This document shows, piece by piece, positions 1 to 5,460 of a DNA stretch of 5,460 bases. Both the position numbers and the translations under genes were made by a program. Numbering within the stretch: the first letter of the stretch is position 1; each line of letters opens with the position of its first letter. Source of the DNA: Oscillospiraceae bacterium (GTDB lineage: Bacteria > Bacillota > Clostridia > UBA1381); NCBI GenBank assembly GCA_020860985.1, contig JAJBTG010000139.1, positions 1 through 5,460 on the forward strand. Direction: 5' to 3'. The notes under the pieces were generated by a model, which worked only from the letters and a program-made list of their open reading frames with translations, searched no databases and was not told the DNA's origin.

Positions 1-52
1 GATGTCCCCTCGCGGTAAATTTAATAAATTTTTAAAATATCTATGGACTAAA

Positions 53-81
53 TTAAGAAAATATAGTAAAATATATATAAT
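53..81 (+). promoter_or_regulatory. Probable housekeeping (sigma A) promoter for the yloU-yloV-recG operon
   Basis: TTAAGA at 53-58 (4 of 6 matches to TTGACA), a 17-base spacer, then a perfect TATAAT at 76-81. Transcription would start near 88, giving a leader of about 105 nt before yloU. The surroundings are very AT-rich, so nearby alternative -10 boxes cannot be excluded. Confidence 0.6.
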
Positions 82-193
82 ATATTCCGCTTCCATTCGG
101 GCGGCGGATTCAAACTCGATTGCGGCAGCTTTATTTCACGCCGAAAAAACGGGCTTTGCCCTTTACTGAATTTATTTGAAAGGAAGATTAAAA
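82..193 (+). other. Leader region of yloU with weak inverted repeats
   Basis: No gene is visible here. The sequence turns more GC-rich than the promoter before it and has short complementary segments: TCCGC (86-90) with GCGGA (104-108), CGGC (123-126) with GCCG (140-143), and GGGC-TTT-GCCC (151-161) followed by a short T run. None is long enough to call a terminator or riboswitch. The yloU ribosome binding site AAAGGAAG lies at about 178-185, eight bases before the ATG. Confidence 0.35.
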
Positions 194-550
194 ATGGTAT
201 TAAAGACAAGCGGTTCTTTGGGAGAGGTTTTCATATCCAACTCCGTAATTGCGGAGGTTGCGGGAGCGGTAGCCGGTAAATGTTACGGCGTTGTAGGAAT
301 GGCATCCAGAAACAAAAAGGACGGTATCGTTAATCTGCTCATGCCGGACAGCATGACAAAGGGAATAAACGTCACCGTTCAGGACGACGGCATTATAGTT
401 GATATGCACATCATTGTCGAATACGGAGTAAACATAGGCACGGTATGCAAGAGCATTGTAAACCGCGTTCGATACACTCTTGAGAGCGCGGTGGGATTAA
501 AGGTAAACAGAGTAAATGTACGGTCGACGAATAAGGAGCGGTTATGGTAA
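194..550 (+). CDS. yloU: Asp23/Gls24 family envelope stress protein (YloU-like)
   Basis: A 118-residue protein of the Asp23/Gls24 (DUF322) family. I recognise the family from the N-terminal run with SLGEVFISNSVIAEVAGAVA, the following GVVGM, and the hydrophobic GIIVDMHIIVEYGVNI strand that leads into a C-terminal helix. Length is normal for the family. No signal peptide or membrane segment is seen. Staphylococcus Asp23 is tethered to the membrane by a partner protein and linked to envelope stress; the short YloU type that accompanies yloV has no settled function. I chose the ATG at 194 because AAAGGAAG lies eight bases upstream; an in-frame TTG at 176 overlaps that RBS and is unlikely. Its stop codon lies inside the start of the next gene (shared bases 544-550), which suggests translational coupling with the fatty acid kinase homologue. 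Confidence 0.9.
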   Translation: MVLKTSGSLGEVFISNSVIAEVAGAVAGKCYGVVGMASRNKKDGIVNLLMPDSMTKGINVTVQDDGIIVDMHIIVEYGVNIGTVCKSIVNRVRYTLESAVGLKVNRVNVRSTNKERLW

Positions 551-2229
551 TTGACGGAAAAACGCTGGCGTCGATGTTTGTTTCCGGCGCCAATAATTTA
601 TACAATAACAAACAGCTCGTTGACGAGCTGAATGTGTTTCCCGTTCCCGACGGAGATACGGGAACCAATATGTCGCTTACGGTTAGGGCAATGTCCTCGG
701 AGCTTCTCACAAACCAAAGCGGCTCCGTTACAAAAACGGCGGACATGATGTCCTTTTCAACGCTGCGCGGCGCGCACGGAAATTCCGGCGTTATACTTTC
801 GCAGTTTTTCAGAGGAATTTCAAAAAGTCTTAAAGGCAAGAAAACCTGTACGGCGGTTGAATTTGCCCGCGCGCTCGGCAAAGGTACGTCGGCGGCGTAC
901 AAGGCGGTCATGAAGCCGACCGAGGGAACTATCCTTACAGTCGCGCGTGAAGCCGCCGCCGGAGCGGAAGCAGCCGCCGAAGCCGAGGACGATATTACCT
1001 CTGTTCTGTCCGCGGCGGTTGAACGCGGAAACGCTGCCCTCGCCCACACTCCCGAACAGCTTCCGGCACTGAAGCAAGCCGGCGTGGTGGATGCGGGAGG
1101 CCAAGGCTGGATGCTCGTTCTGGAGGGCGCGCTTGAATTTTTGAAAACCGGCAGTATAATTGAGAGCGACATCAAGGAGCCTGCCCCCGAAGCAGTAAAG
1201 AAAAAGGCTGTCAAAAAGGCAAGCTCCGAGGATATAAAGTTTAAATACTGTACGGAATTTATAATCGAAAAATCGGAACCGAAGCTTGACGTTTCGGATT
1301 TCAAAAACACAATATCTGCCAAAGGCGATTGTATGCTTGTAATTGACGATGAGGAAATTGTAAAGGTACATATCCACACAAACCATCCGGGATTTGTACT
1401 TGAAGAAGCAATTAAGCTGGGCGAGATGATAAATCTGAAGATAGACAACATGAAGCACCAGCATAAATCTCTTATCGATGAATCAGCCTCAACGGAAAGC
1501 AAAAAGACTGCGGACTTAAAGGTTAAGCATAAAAAGCCGCGCCAAAAGAAGCCCGTTGAAATCAAGGATTTCGGTTTCGTTTCGGTGTGCGCAGGAAAAA
1601 ATATCGTCGCTATACTCAAGGATTTGGGTGTTGACAGAGTAATTGAGGGCGGTCAGACAATGAATCCGTCAACCGATGATATTCTCAAAGCGATAAACAA
1701 GGTTAAAGCAAAAACAGTTTTTGTAATGCCTAACAATAAAAATATTATCATGGCGGCAAATCAAGCGGCGGAGCTTGCGGATGGCAAAAGCGTAATGGTT
1801 ATCCCTACGAAAAACATTCCCGAATGTATCGCCGCAATGATGGCGTTCAACGGCAAAAAGAACGCGGAGCAAAACGAGTCGGCAATGCAGAAGGCTATGA
1901 GCGCCGTTAAATCCGGACAGATAACCTTTGCTGTACGCGACACGGAAATAGAGGGTGTGCAAATTAAGAAGAACGATATTTTGGGCATAACGGACGGCGA
2001 TATATCCGTTGTCGGTGAAACCCGAGAGGACGTTCTCGACGTGCTTGTTGACGCGCTCGTCGATGAGGATTCGGAGTTTATCATGGTTTATTACGGTAAG
2101 GATATTAAAAAAGCCGAAGCGGACGCCGCGGCGCGCCGTCTTGAGGAAAAGTACTCCGATGATGAAATTGAGGTCATGATGCGGTGCGGAGGTCAGCCGT
2201 TGTATTATTATATAGTTTCGGTAGAGTAA
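544..2229 (+). CDS. yloV: DAK2-domain fatty acid kinase subunit, FakA/YloV type
   Basis: A 561-residue full-length homologue of YloV/FakA, the cytosolic kinase that phosphorylates fatty acids held by a FakB (DegV) carrier, feeding exogenous or recycled acyl chains into phospholipid synthesis. The N-terminal DAK2 nucleotide-binding domain shows DGDTGTN at residues 36-42 (metal and phosphate binding), GAHGNSG from 76 and GVVDAGG from 180. A Lys-rich linker follows near 212-230. The middle domain carries YCTEF (Cys236) and VHIHT (His276, His278), a Cys-His-His set that I recall as the zinc site of FakA. A second Lys-rich linker (about 318-340) leads to the DegV-like C-terminal domain, ending in the typical GGQPLYYYIVSVE. 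Residue 78 is His where I expect Arg in most relatives. No fakB gene is in the window, so the carrier must be encoded elsewhere. The start overlaps yloU by seven bases. Confidence 0.92.
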   Translation: MVIDGKTLASMFVSGANNLYNNKQLVDELNVFPVPDGDTGTNMSLTVRAMSSELLTNQSGSVTKTADMMSFSTLRGAHGNSGVILSQFFRGISKSLKGKKTCTAVEFARALGKGTSAAYKAVMKPTEGTILTVAREAAAGAEAAAEAEDDITSVLSAAVERGNAALAHTPEQLPALKQAGVVDAGGQGWMLVLEGALEFLKTGSIIESDIKEPAPEAVKKKAVKKASSEDIKFKYCTEFIIEKSEPKLDVSDFKNTISAKGDCMLVIDDEEIVKVHIHTNHPGFVLEEAIKLGEMINLKIDNMKHQHKSLIDESASTESKKTADLKVKHKKPRQKKPVEIKDFGFVSVCAGKNIVAILKDLGVDRVIEGGQTMNPSTDDILKAINKVKAKTVFVMPNNKNIIMAANQAAELADGKSVMVIPTKNIPECIAAMMAFNGKKNAEQNESAMQKAMSAVKSGQITFAVRDTEIEGVQIKKNDILGITDGDISVVGETREDVLDVLVDALVDEDSEFIMVYYGKDIKKAEADAAARRLEEKYSDDEIEVMMRCGGQPLYYYIVSVE

Positions 2230-2231
2230 AT

Positions 2232-4280
2232 ATGGAAGATTACAGATTTAAAAGAATAGACTGTCTTGCGGGAGTCGGAGAGGCGCGTTCGGCGCTTTTT
2301 GAAAAAAAGGGCATCAAAACAATTGAGGATTTACTATATTTTTTTCCGAGAACCCACGAGGACAGGTCGGAAATAAAGAAAATATCGGACTGCGCAGCAG
2401 GCGAAACGGTGTGCATTTGCATTACCGTTTTTTCGCCTGTCCGCGAAAACCGCATACGTAAAGGAATGACCGTTTACAATATGACCGCGTGCGATGATTC
2501 GGGCGCCATAAGCGTAGTCTGGTACAATAATCGCTTCGTGAAAAACCAATTTATGACCGGAGATAAATTCACGCTTTACGGAAAAATCACAGCCAATAAT
2601 CGCGGAAAACTCGAAATGATAAACCCCATCCATGAAAAGGCGGGCAAGGAGCGCTTCACTGGAAAAATCGTTCCCATTTACCCGCTTACCGGAAGCCTTA
2701 CTCAAAAGGTCGTTCAGGGAACGATGGAGCTTGCGTTGAAGGAGGCAGGCAGGCTTAATGAATACATACCCGATGAAATACGAGAAAAATTCAATATCGC
2801 CGAGCTTAATTACGCAATGAAAAATATCCATTTCCCCGATGATTTCAAAAGCTACAGCATCGCTCGTCAGAGATTTGTTTTTGAGGAGCTTCTCGTTTTG
2901 CAGCTCGCTCTGCTTAACAGAAAGCATGAGAACAGTCATGCGGACGGAATTGTATTCGAGAACACGGAGTGCGTCCGTGAACTTATCGAATCCCTCCCAT
3001 TCTCCCTCACAGGCGCACAAAAGCGAACGCTCAAGGAAATATTGTCCGACTGCTCCGGAGGTTTGCAGATGAACCGACTTGTTCAAGGCGATGTCGGCTC
3101 CGGTAAAACCGCCGTCGCGGCGGTGGCGATATACGCGGCGGTCAAAAACGGACATCAGGCGGCGATGATGGCTCCGACGGAAATACTCGCTTCTCAGCAC
3201 CTCGAAACTCTTAATGACTTTTTTAGGGGCACGGGAATCAATGTCGTGCTGCTTACGGGCAGCATGAAAGCAAAGGAAAAACGGCTTGCGTATGACATGA
3301 TTGCTACCGGCGTCGCGGATGTTATTGTCGGAACGCACGCCATCATTCAGGAGCAGGTGACATTTTTTGATCTGGCATTCGTCGTAGCGGACGAGCAGCA
3401 TCGTTTCGGAGTTGAACAGCGCGCGAAGCTCGCGGCAAAGGGTCACAATCCGCATATGCTCATCATGTCGGCAACACCTATTCCGCGAACTCTCGCCTTG
3501 ATTTTGTATGGCGACCTGGACATTTCAATAATCGACGAGCTTCCCCCGGGCAGAAAAACCGTTAAAACATACGCGGTTGGTGAAAATATGCGAAAGCGCA
3601 TTTTCGCGTTTATCGAGAAAAATGTATCCGCCGGAACCCAAGCCTACATTGTCTGTCCGCTTATAGAGGAAACCGAAAAAAGCGATTTGCAGAACGCCGA
3701 GGATTTGGCAAACAGGCTGCAAGCAATTTTTCCGCAGTTTTTCGTGGGGCTTATGCACGGCAAAATGAAGCCGAAAATCAAGGACGAGATTATGAACGGG
3801 TTCGCTGCCGGAGAAATACAAATTCTCGTTTCAACCACGGTAATCGAAGTCGGAGTAAATGTTCCCAACGCAAATCTTATGATAATCGAAAACGCGGAAC
3901 GCTTCGGTCTGTCACAGCTTCATCAGCTTCGCGGGCGCGTAGGGCGCGGCGGCGACCAGGCATACTGCATACTTTTCGCTCACGGAAAAAATGAAGTGAC
4001 AAAAAAACGTATGGAAACAATGTGTATGTCAAACGACGGCTTCTACATAAGCGAGCAGGATTTAAAGCTTCGCGGTCCGGGGGATTTCTTCGGAACGCGT
4101 CAGCACGGTTTGCCGGAAATGAAGATTGCGAATCTCTTTGAGGATGCCGATATTCTTAAGCAGTCGCAGGATGCGGCGGCGCTGATAATTAAAGAGGACA
4201 GAAATCTTACCTTGGAAAAGCACCGCGGACTGAAACGTCGGTGCGACAAGATTTTCGATAACGAAGTGATAATGAATTAA
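2232..4280 (+). CDS. recG: ATP-dependent DNA helicase RecG
   Basis: A 682-residue, full-length RecG, the superfamily 2 motor that reverses stalled replication forks and migrates Holliday junctions. The N-terminus has the usual helix-hairpin-like segment (LAGVGEARSALFEKKGI), then the wedge/OB domain (roughly 60-165). The helicase core shows motif I GDVGSGKT (286-293), motif II DEQH (387-390), motif III SATPIPRT (from 413), motif IV around MHGKM (508-512), motif V TTVIEVGV (about 535-542) and motif VI QLRGRVGRG (565-573). The RecG-specific TRG-type region follows (DGFYISEQDLKLRGPGDFFGTRQHG, about 602-626). All catalytic residues are present. The ATG at 2232 is chosen because homologues begin here; an in-frame GTG at 2184 would add 16 residues read out of frame from the conserved yloV end. 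Its RBS is weak, so translation probably depends on coupling to yloV, whose stop is three bases away. Confidence 0.96.
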   Translation: MEDYRFKRIDCLAGVGEARSALFEKKGIKTIEDLLYFFPRTHEDRSEIKKISDCAAGETVCICITVFSPVRENRIRKGMTVYNMTACDDSGAISVVWYNNRFVKNQFMTGDKFTLYGKITANNRGKLEMINPIHEKAGKERFTGKIVPIYPLTGSLTQKVVQGTMELALKEAGRLNEYIPDEIREKFNIAELNYAMKNIHFPDDFKSYSIARQRFVFEELLVLQLALLNRKHENSHADGIVFENTECVRELIESLPFSLTGAQKRTLKEILSDCSGGLQMNRLVQGDVGSGKTAVAAVAIYAAVKNGHQAAMMAPTEILASQHLETLNDFFRGTGINVVLLTGSMKAKEKRLAYDMIATGVADVIVGTHAIIQEQVTFFDLAFVVADEQHRFGVEQRAKLAAKGHNPHMLIMSATPIPRTLALILYGDLDISIIDELPPGRKTVKTYAVGENMRKRIFAFIEKNVSAGTQAYIVCPLIEETEKSDLQNAEDLANRLQAIFPQFFVGLMHGKMKPKIKDEIMNGFAAGEIQILVSTTVIEVGVNVPNANLMIIENAERFGLSQLHQLRGRVGRGGDQAYCILFAHGKNEVTKKRMETMCMSNDGFYISEQDLKLRGPGDFFGTRQHGLPEMKIANLFEDADILKQSQDAAALIIKEDRNLTLEKHRGLKRRCDKIFDNEVIMN

Positions 4281-4396
4281 CAAAAATTACAAGCTATATT
4301 TTTTCCTTCAATGCACAAATTATTATTGCGGATATTCTCCGTAAATAAAACAAGCGGCGACATAAGCCGCCAAAAACAGTAAAGGAGAAAAAGACA
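4281..4396 (+). other. recG-ssp intergenic spacer with a small hairpin
   Basis: No gene is seen. A T run at about 4299-4304 lacks a stem, so I see no terminator for recG. A short GC-rich hairpin, GCGGC (4354-4358) with GCCGC (4366-4370) and a seven-base loop, sits just before the AAAGGAG ribosome binding site of the spore protein gene (about 4381-4387). It may stabilise the transcript or be incidental. Confidence 0.4.
4294..4322 (+). promoter_or_regulatory. Possible sigma G-type sporulation promoter of the spore protein gene
   Basis: CTATA (4294-4298; 4 of 5 to GHATR), a 17-base spacer, then CAAATTA (4316-4322; 6 of 7 to CATNHTA). The spacing matches the Bacillus sigma G consensus, and SASP genes are classic forespore sigma G targets. 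The call rests on consensus matching alone in an AT-rich spacer. Confidence 0.4.
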
Positions 4397-4570
4397 ATGG
4401 CAAAAAGTAAAAAACAAGCTTTGGAACAGTTCAAGACGGAAGCGGCTCAGGAGCTGGGCATCACTCTCGGAGAGAATTACAACGGTGATTTGACCGCAAA
4501 GCAGGCAGGTTCAATCGGCGGTCAGATGGTTAAAAAGATGATTGAAGAATACGAAAACAAAATGCAGTAA
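4397..4570 (+). CDS. Alpha/beta-type small acid-soluble spore protein (SASP)
   Basis: A 57-residue protein with the alpha/beta-type SASP pattern. FKTEAAQELGI (residues 12-22) corresponds to the first conserved segment containing the germination protease (GPR) cleavage site, expected after Glu15. GDLTAKQAGSIGGQMVKKMIE (30-50) is the second conserved, DNA-binding helical segment. These proteins saturate and protect DNA in the dormant spore and are degraded to amino acids on germination. Length is at the short end of the family, and the N-terminus is Lys-rich. Residue 16 is Ala where Ile or Phe is more usual at the cleavage site. The RBS AAAGGAG lies about nine bases before the ATG, and a strong terminator follows 12 bases after the stop. 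The gene sits directly behind recG, a placement I recall from other clostridia, and marks the organism as a spore former. Confidence 0.9.
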   Translation: MAKSKKQALEQFKTEAAQELGITLGENYNGDLTAKQAGSIGGQMVKKMIEEYENKMQ

Positions 4571-4581
4571 AACATAAATGC

Positions 4582-4610
4582 TCCGAGGTCTCACAGCCTC
4601 GGACTTTTTT
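4582..4610 (+). terminator. Intrinsic terminator after the SASP gene
   Basis: A perfect 7-bp stem, TCCGAGG (4582-4588) with CCTCGGA (4597-4603), an eight-base loop, then C and six T residues, with further T runs downstream. It ends the recG-ssp transcription unit and isolates the DUF5662 unit behind it. Confidence 0.9.
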
Positions 4611-4621
4611 GTGTTTTTTCG

Positions 4622-4650
4622 TTGTTTTTTGTATAGGAATGTGTTATAAT
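4622..4650 (+). promoter_or_regulatory. Strong housekeeping promoter for the DUF5662 unit
   Basis: TTGTTT (4622-4627), a 17-base spacer, then TATAAT (4645-4650) preceded by TG one base upstream (TGTTATAAT), making it an extended -10 promoter. It lies directly after the SASP terminator. Transcription should start near 4657, about 190 nt ahead of the DUF5662 start codon. Confidence 0.7.
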
Positions 4651-4677
4651 AATTACGGCGGCTGCAAAGCAGCCCGT

Positions 4678-4694
4678 AAATTTATTTTAGAATA
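4678..4694 (+). repeat. Imperfect 17-base direct repeat, copy 1
   Basis: AAATTTATTTTAGAATA here matches AAATTTATGTTGGAATA at 4777-4793 with two mismatches. The offset is exactly 99 bases. Confidence 0.45.
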
Positions 4695-4776
4695 ACCTCA
4701 CGGCATATTCCAAAACAAAGCTTTGGTTGCCCATGAGAACATTGAAACATCATTTGCCCGCCGCGCTGCGGTCTGC

Positions 4777-4793
4777 AAATTTATGTTGGAATA
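4777..4793 (+). repeat. Imperfect 17-base direct repeat, copy 2
   Basis: Second copy of the repeat at 4678-4694 (15 of 17 identical). It overlaps the 3' halves of helices B and C of the putative leader structure. Confidence 0.45.
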
Positions 4794-4846
4794 TATTGCA
4801 ATTGCAAAATCCACAATTGCTTAAAACTTACTTACGGAGGTACGTT

Positions 4847-5395
4847 ATGCTGCATTTTGTAAAGCATTTTTGTACAATTACAAAGCACAGACATATGGTA
4901 ATTCGGCATTGCTATAAAGCGGGAATACTTTGGCAGGGACTCAGACACGATTTATCAAAGTACAGTCCCGCCGAATTTATACCCGGCGCAAGATTCTATC
5001 TCGGCGACAGAAGTCCCACCGAAGCGGAACGCAAGGAATACGGATATTCTCTCGCATGGATGCACCATAAAGGCAGAAACAAGCATCATTTTGAATATTG
5101 GACGGATTACAATCCCACTACCAAACGGCTTGAAGCTATCGAAATGCCGATAAAATATGTAAAGGATATGTTCTGTGACCGAGTTGCCGCGGGCAAAATA
5201 TATCAGGGCGACAATTACACAAACGACAATCCCATCAATTATTTCCTATCGGGAAGTGCGCGAAGCGCAATGCACCCTGAAACATCGAAGCTTCTCGAAA
5301 GCTGGCTTAGGATGATTCAATCCGAGGGAGAAGATAAAACCTTCGCGTATATAAAAAAGATTAAAAATACTCATCCTTACAGCTCGCGTCCGTAA
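4847..5395 (+). CDS. DUF5662 family protein, possible HD-like metal-binding protein
   Basis: A 182-residue protein that I place in the DUF5662 family from the pattern CYKAGILWQGLRHDLSKYSPAEF (22-44), the RSPTEAERKEYGYS stretch (55-68) and AWMHHKGRNKHHFEYW (70-85). The histidines (His14, His16, His21, His34-Asp35, His73-His74, His80-His81) suggest a metal centre of HD-domain type, perhaps a phosphohydrolase; that is inference, as no family member's reaction is known to me. It appears cytosolic, with no signal peptide or membrane segment. I chose the ATG at 4847 because CGGAGG (4835-4840) lies six bases upstream and the family similarity begins there. The open frame runs back to a TTG at 4727, but that 40-residue extension overlaps the leader and the RBS and does not look like family sequence. 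The gene has its own promoter and long leader, separate from the recG operon. Confidence 0.8.
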   Translation: MLHFVKHFCTITKHRHMVIRHCYKAGILWQGLRHDLSKYSPAEFIPGARFYLGDRSPTEAERKEYGYSLAWMHHKGRNKHHFEYWTDYNPTTKRLEAIEMPIKYVKDMFCDRVAAGKIYQGDNYTNDNPINYFLSGSARSAMHPETSKLLESWLRMIQSEGEDKTFAYIKKIKNTHPYSSRP

Positions 5396-5420
5396 AACGA
5401 ATATAACTAAAAGTAAGATG

Positions 5421-5442
5421 TCCCCGCCTCTATAGGCGGTGG
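5421..5442 (+). other. GC-rich hairpin resembling an IS200/IS605-type terminal palindrome
   Basis: CCGCC-T (5424-5429) pairs with A-GGCGG (5434-5439) around a CTAT loop, flanked by TCCC on the left and TGGGTTCATTT on the right. This layout, a GATGTCCCC lead-in, a subterminal palindrome and a GGGTTCAT tail, resembles the ends of IS200/IS605 elements from memory. No tnpA or tnpB is visible. It could instead be a weak terminator for the DUF5662 gene, though only short T runs follow. Confidence 0.35.
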
Positions 5443-5460
5443 GTTCATTTAATTTTCGCA

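Larger units (their letters stand above)
4653..4824 (+). ncRNA. Candidate structured leader RNA upstream of the DUF5662 gene (class unknown)
   Basis: Four sets of helices can be drawn by eye. (A) TTACG + GGCTGC (4653-4657, 4660-4665) pairs with GCAGCC + CGTAA (4669-4679), with an AAA loop and a two-base bulge. (B) ATATTCCAA (4705-4713) pairs with TTGGAATAT (4786-4794). (C) Inside B, ATTTGC (4752-4757) pairs with GCAAAT (4775-4780), then a 3x3 internal loop and CCGC-GCT-GCGG (4761-4771). (D) GCAATTG (4798-4804) pairs with CAATTGC (4814-4820), 15 bases before the RBS. Helix A overlaps the predicted start site, so its first bases may not be transcribed. No known riboswitch or T-box signature is recognised. 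A reading frame without a start codon (4696-4824) also fits this stretch, so a decayed gene is the main alternative. Confidence 0.35.

Noticed and set aside
151..164. GGGC-TTT-GCCC as a terminator or attenuator in the yloU leader
   Set aside because: The stem is only 4 bp and just three T residues follow, too weak to call.
411..1619. Long open frame of 402 codons on the reverse strand opposite yloV
   Set aside because: It is fully antisense to a well-conserved kinase gene, its translation is low-complexity (Ser/Ala-rich), and I see no RBS. It is a shadow of the coding strand's codon bias.
2184..2231. Upstream GTG start for RecG adding 16 residues
   Set aside because: Those codons are the conserved C-terminus of YloV read out of frame, and RecG similarity begins at the ATG at 2232.
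2334..3455. 373-codon reverse-strand open frame opposite recG
   Set aside because: It lies wholly within recG, which has all its helicase motifs. The translation resembles no family and has no supporting start signal.
4716..4725. CAAAGCTTTG palindrome as an operator
   Set aside because: It is a perfect 10-base palindrome, but it lies well downstream of the promoter and no regulator or second copy supports it. Similar AT-rich palindromes are expected by chance.
4727..4846. N-terminal extension of the DUF5662 protein from a TTG at 4727
   Set aside because: No RBS lies before the TTG, the extension is not family-like, and a strong CGGAGG lies six bases before the ATG at 4847.
1..5460. CRISPR array, tRNA, rRNA, or a defence or toxin-antitoxin system
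   Set aside because: No regularly spaced repeats, cloverleaf, rRNA-like tract or recognisable defence gene was seen on either strand.

Overview
The window looks like chromosome of a spore-forming clostridial Bacillota. It carries the conserved yloU-yloV-recG run, followed by a small alpha/beta-type acid-soluble spore protein gene. Ribosome binding sites are purine-rich (AAAGGAAG, AAAGGAG, CGGAGG) and the spacers are AT-rich. All genes are on the + strand and the reverse strand shows only shadows. No rRNA, tRNA or CRISPR is seen.

Layout: 1-193 is an AT-rich spacer with a good housekeeping promoter (53-81) and a leader of about 105 nt. 194-550 is an Asp23/Gls24-family protein (yloU). 544-2229 is a DAK2-domain, FakA-type fatty acid kinase (yloV), overlapping yloU by 7 bases. 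2232-4280 is the branch-migration helicase RecG, starting 3 bases after yloV stops. These three look like one housekeeping operon with no internal terminator. 4281-4396 holds a possible sporulation (sigma G type) promoter and a small hairpin, then a 57-residue SASP gene (4397-4570) and a clear intrinsic terminator (4582-4610).

The last 850 bases are the less ordinary part. A strong extended -10 promoter (4622-4650) is followed by a leader of about 190 nt. The leader can fold into several stem-loops and contains an imperfect 17-base direct repeat 99 bases apart. It ends at a strong RBS for a 182-residue DUF5662 protein (4847-5395). The window closes with a GC-rich hairpin resembling the ends of IS200/IS605-type elements. 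Its first nine bases also open the window. In related clostridia I would expect rsmD and coaD after recG and the spore protein, so the DUF5662 unit may be an insertion at this locus.

The best candidate for something undescribed is the structured leader before the DUF5662 gene. It may be a cis-regulatory RNA, a small RNA, or only the decayed remains of a gene. I do not recognise it as any known riboswitch class.
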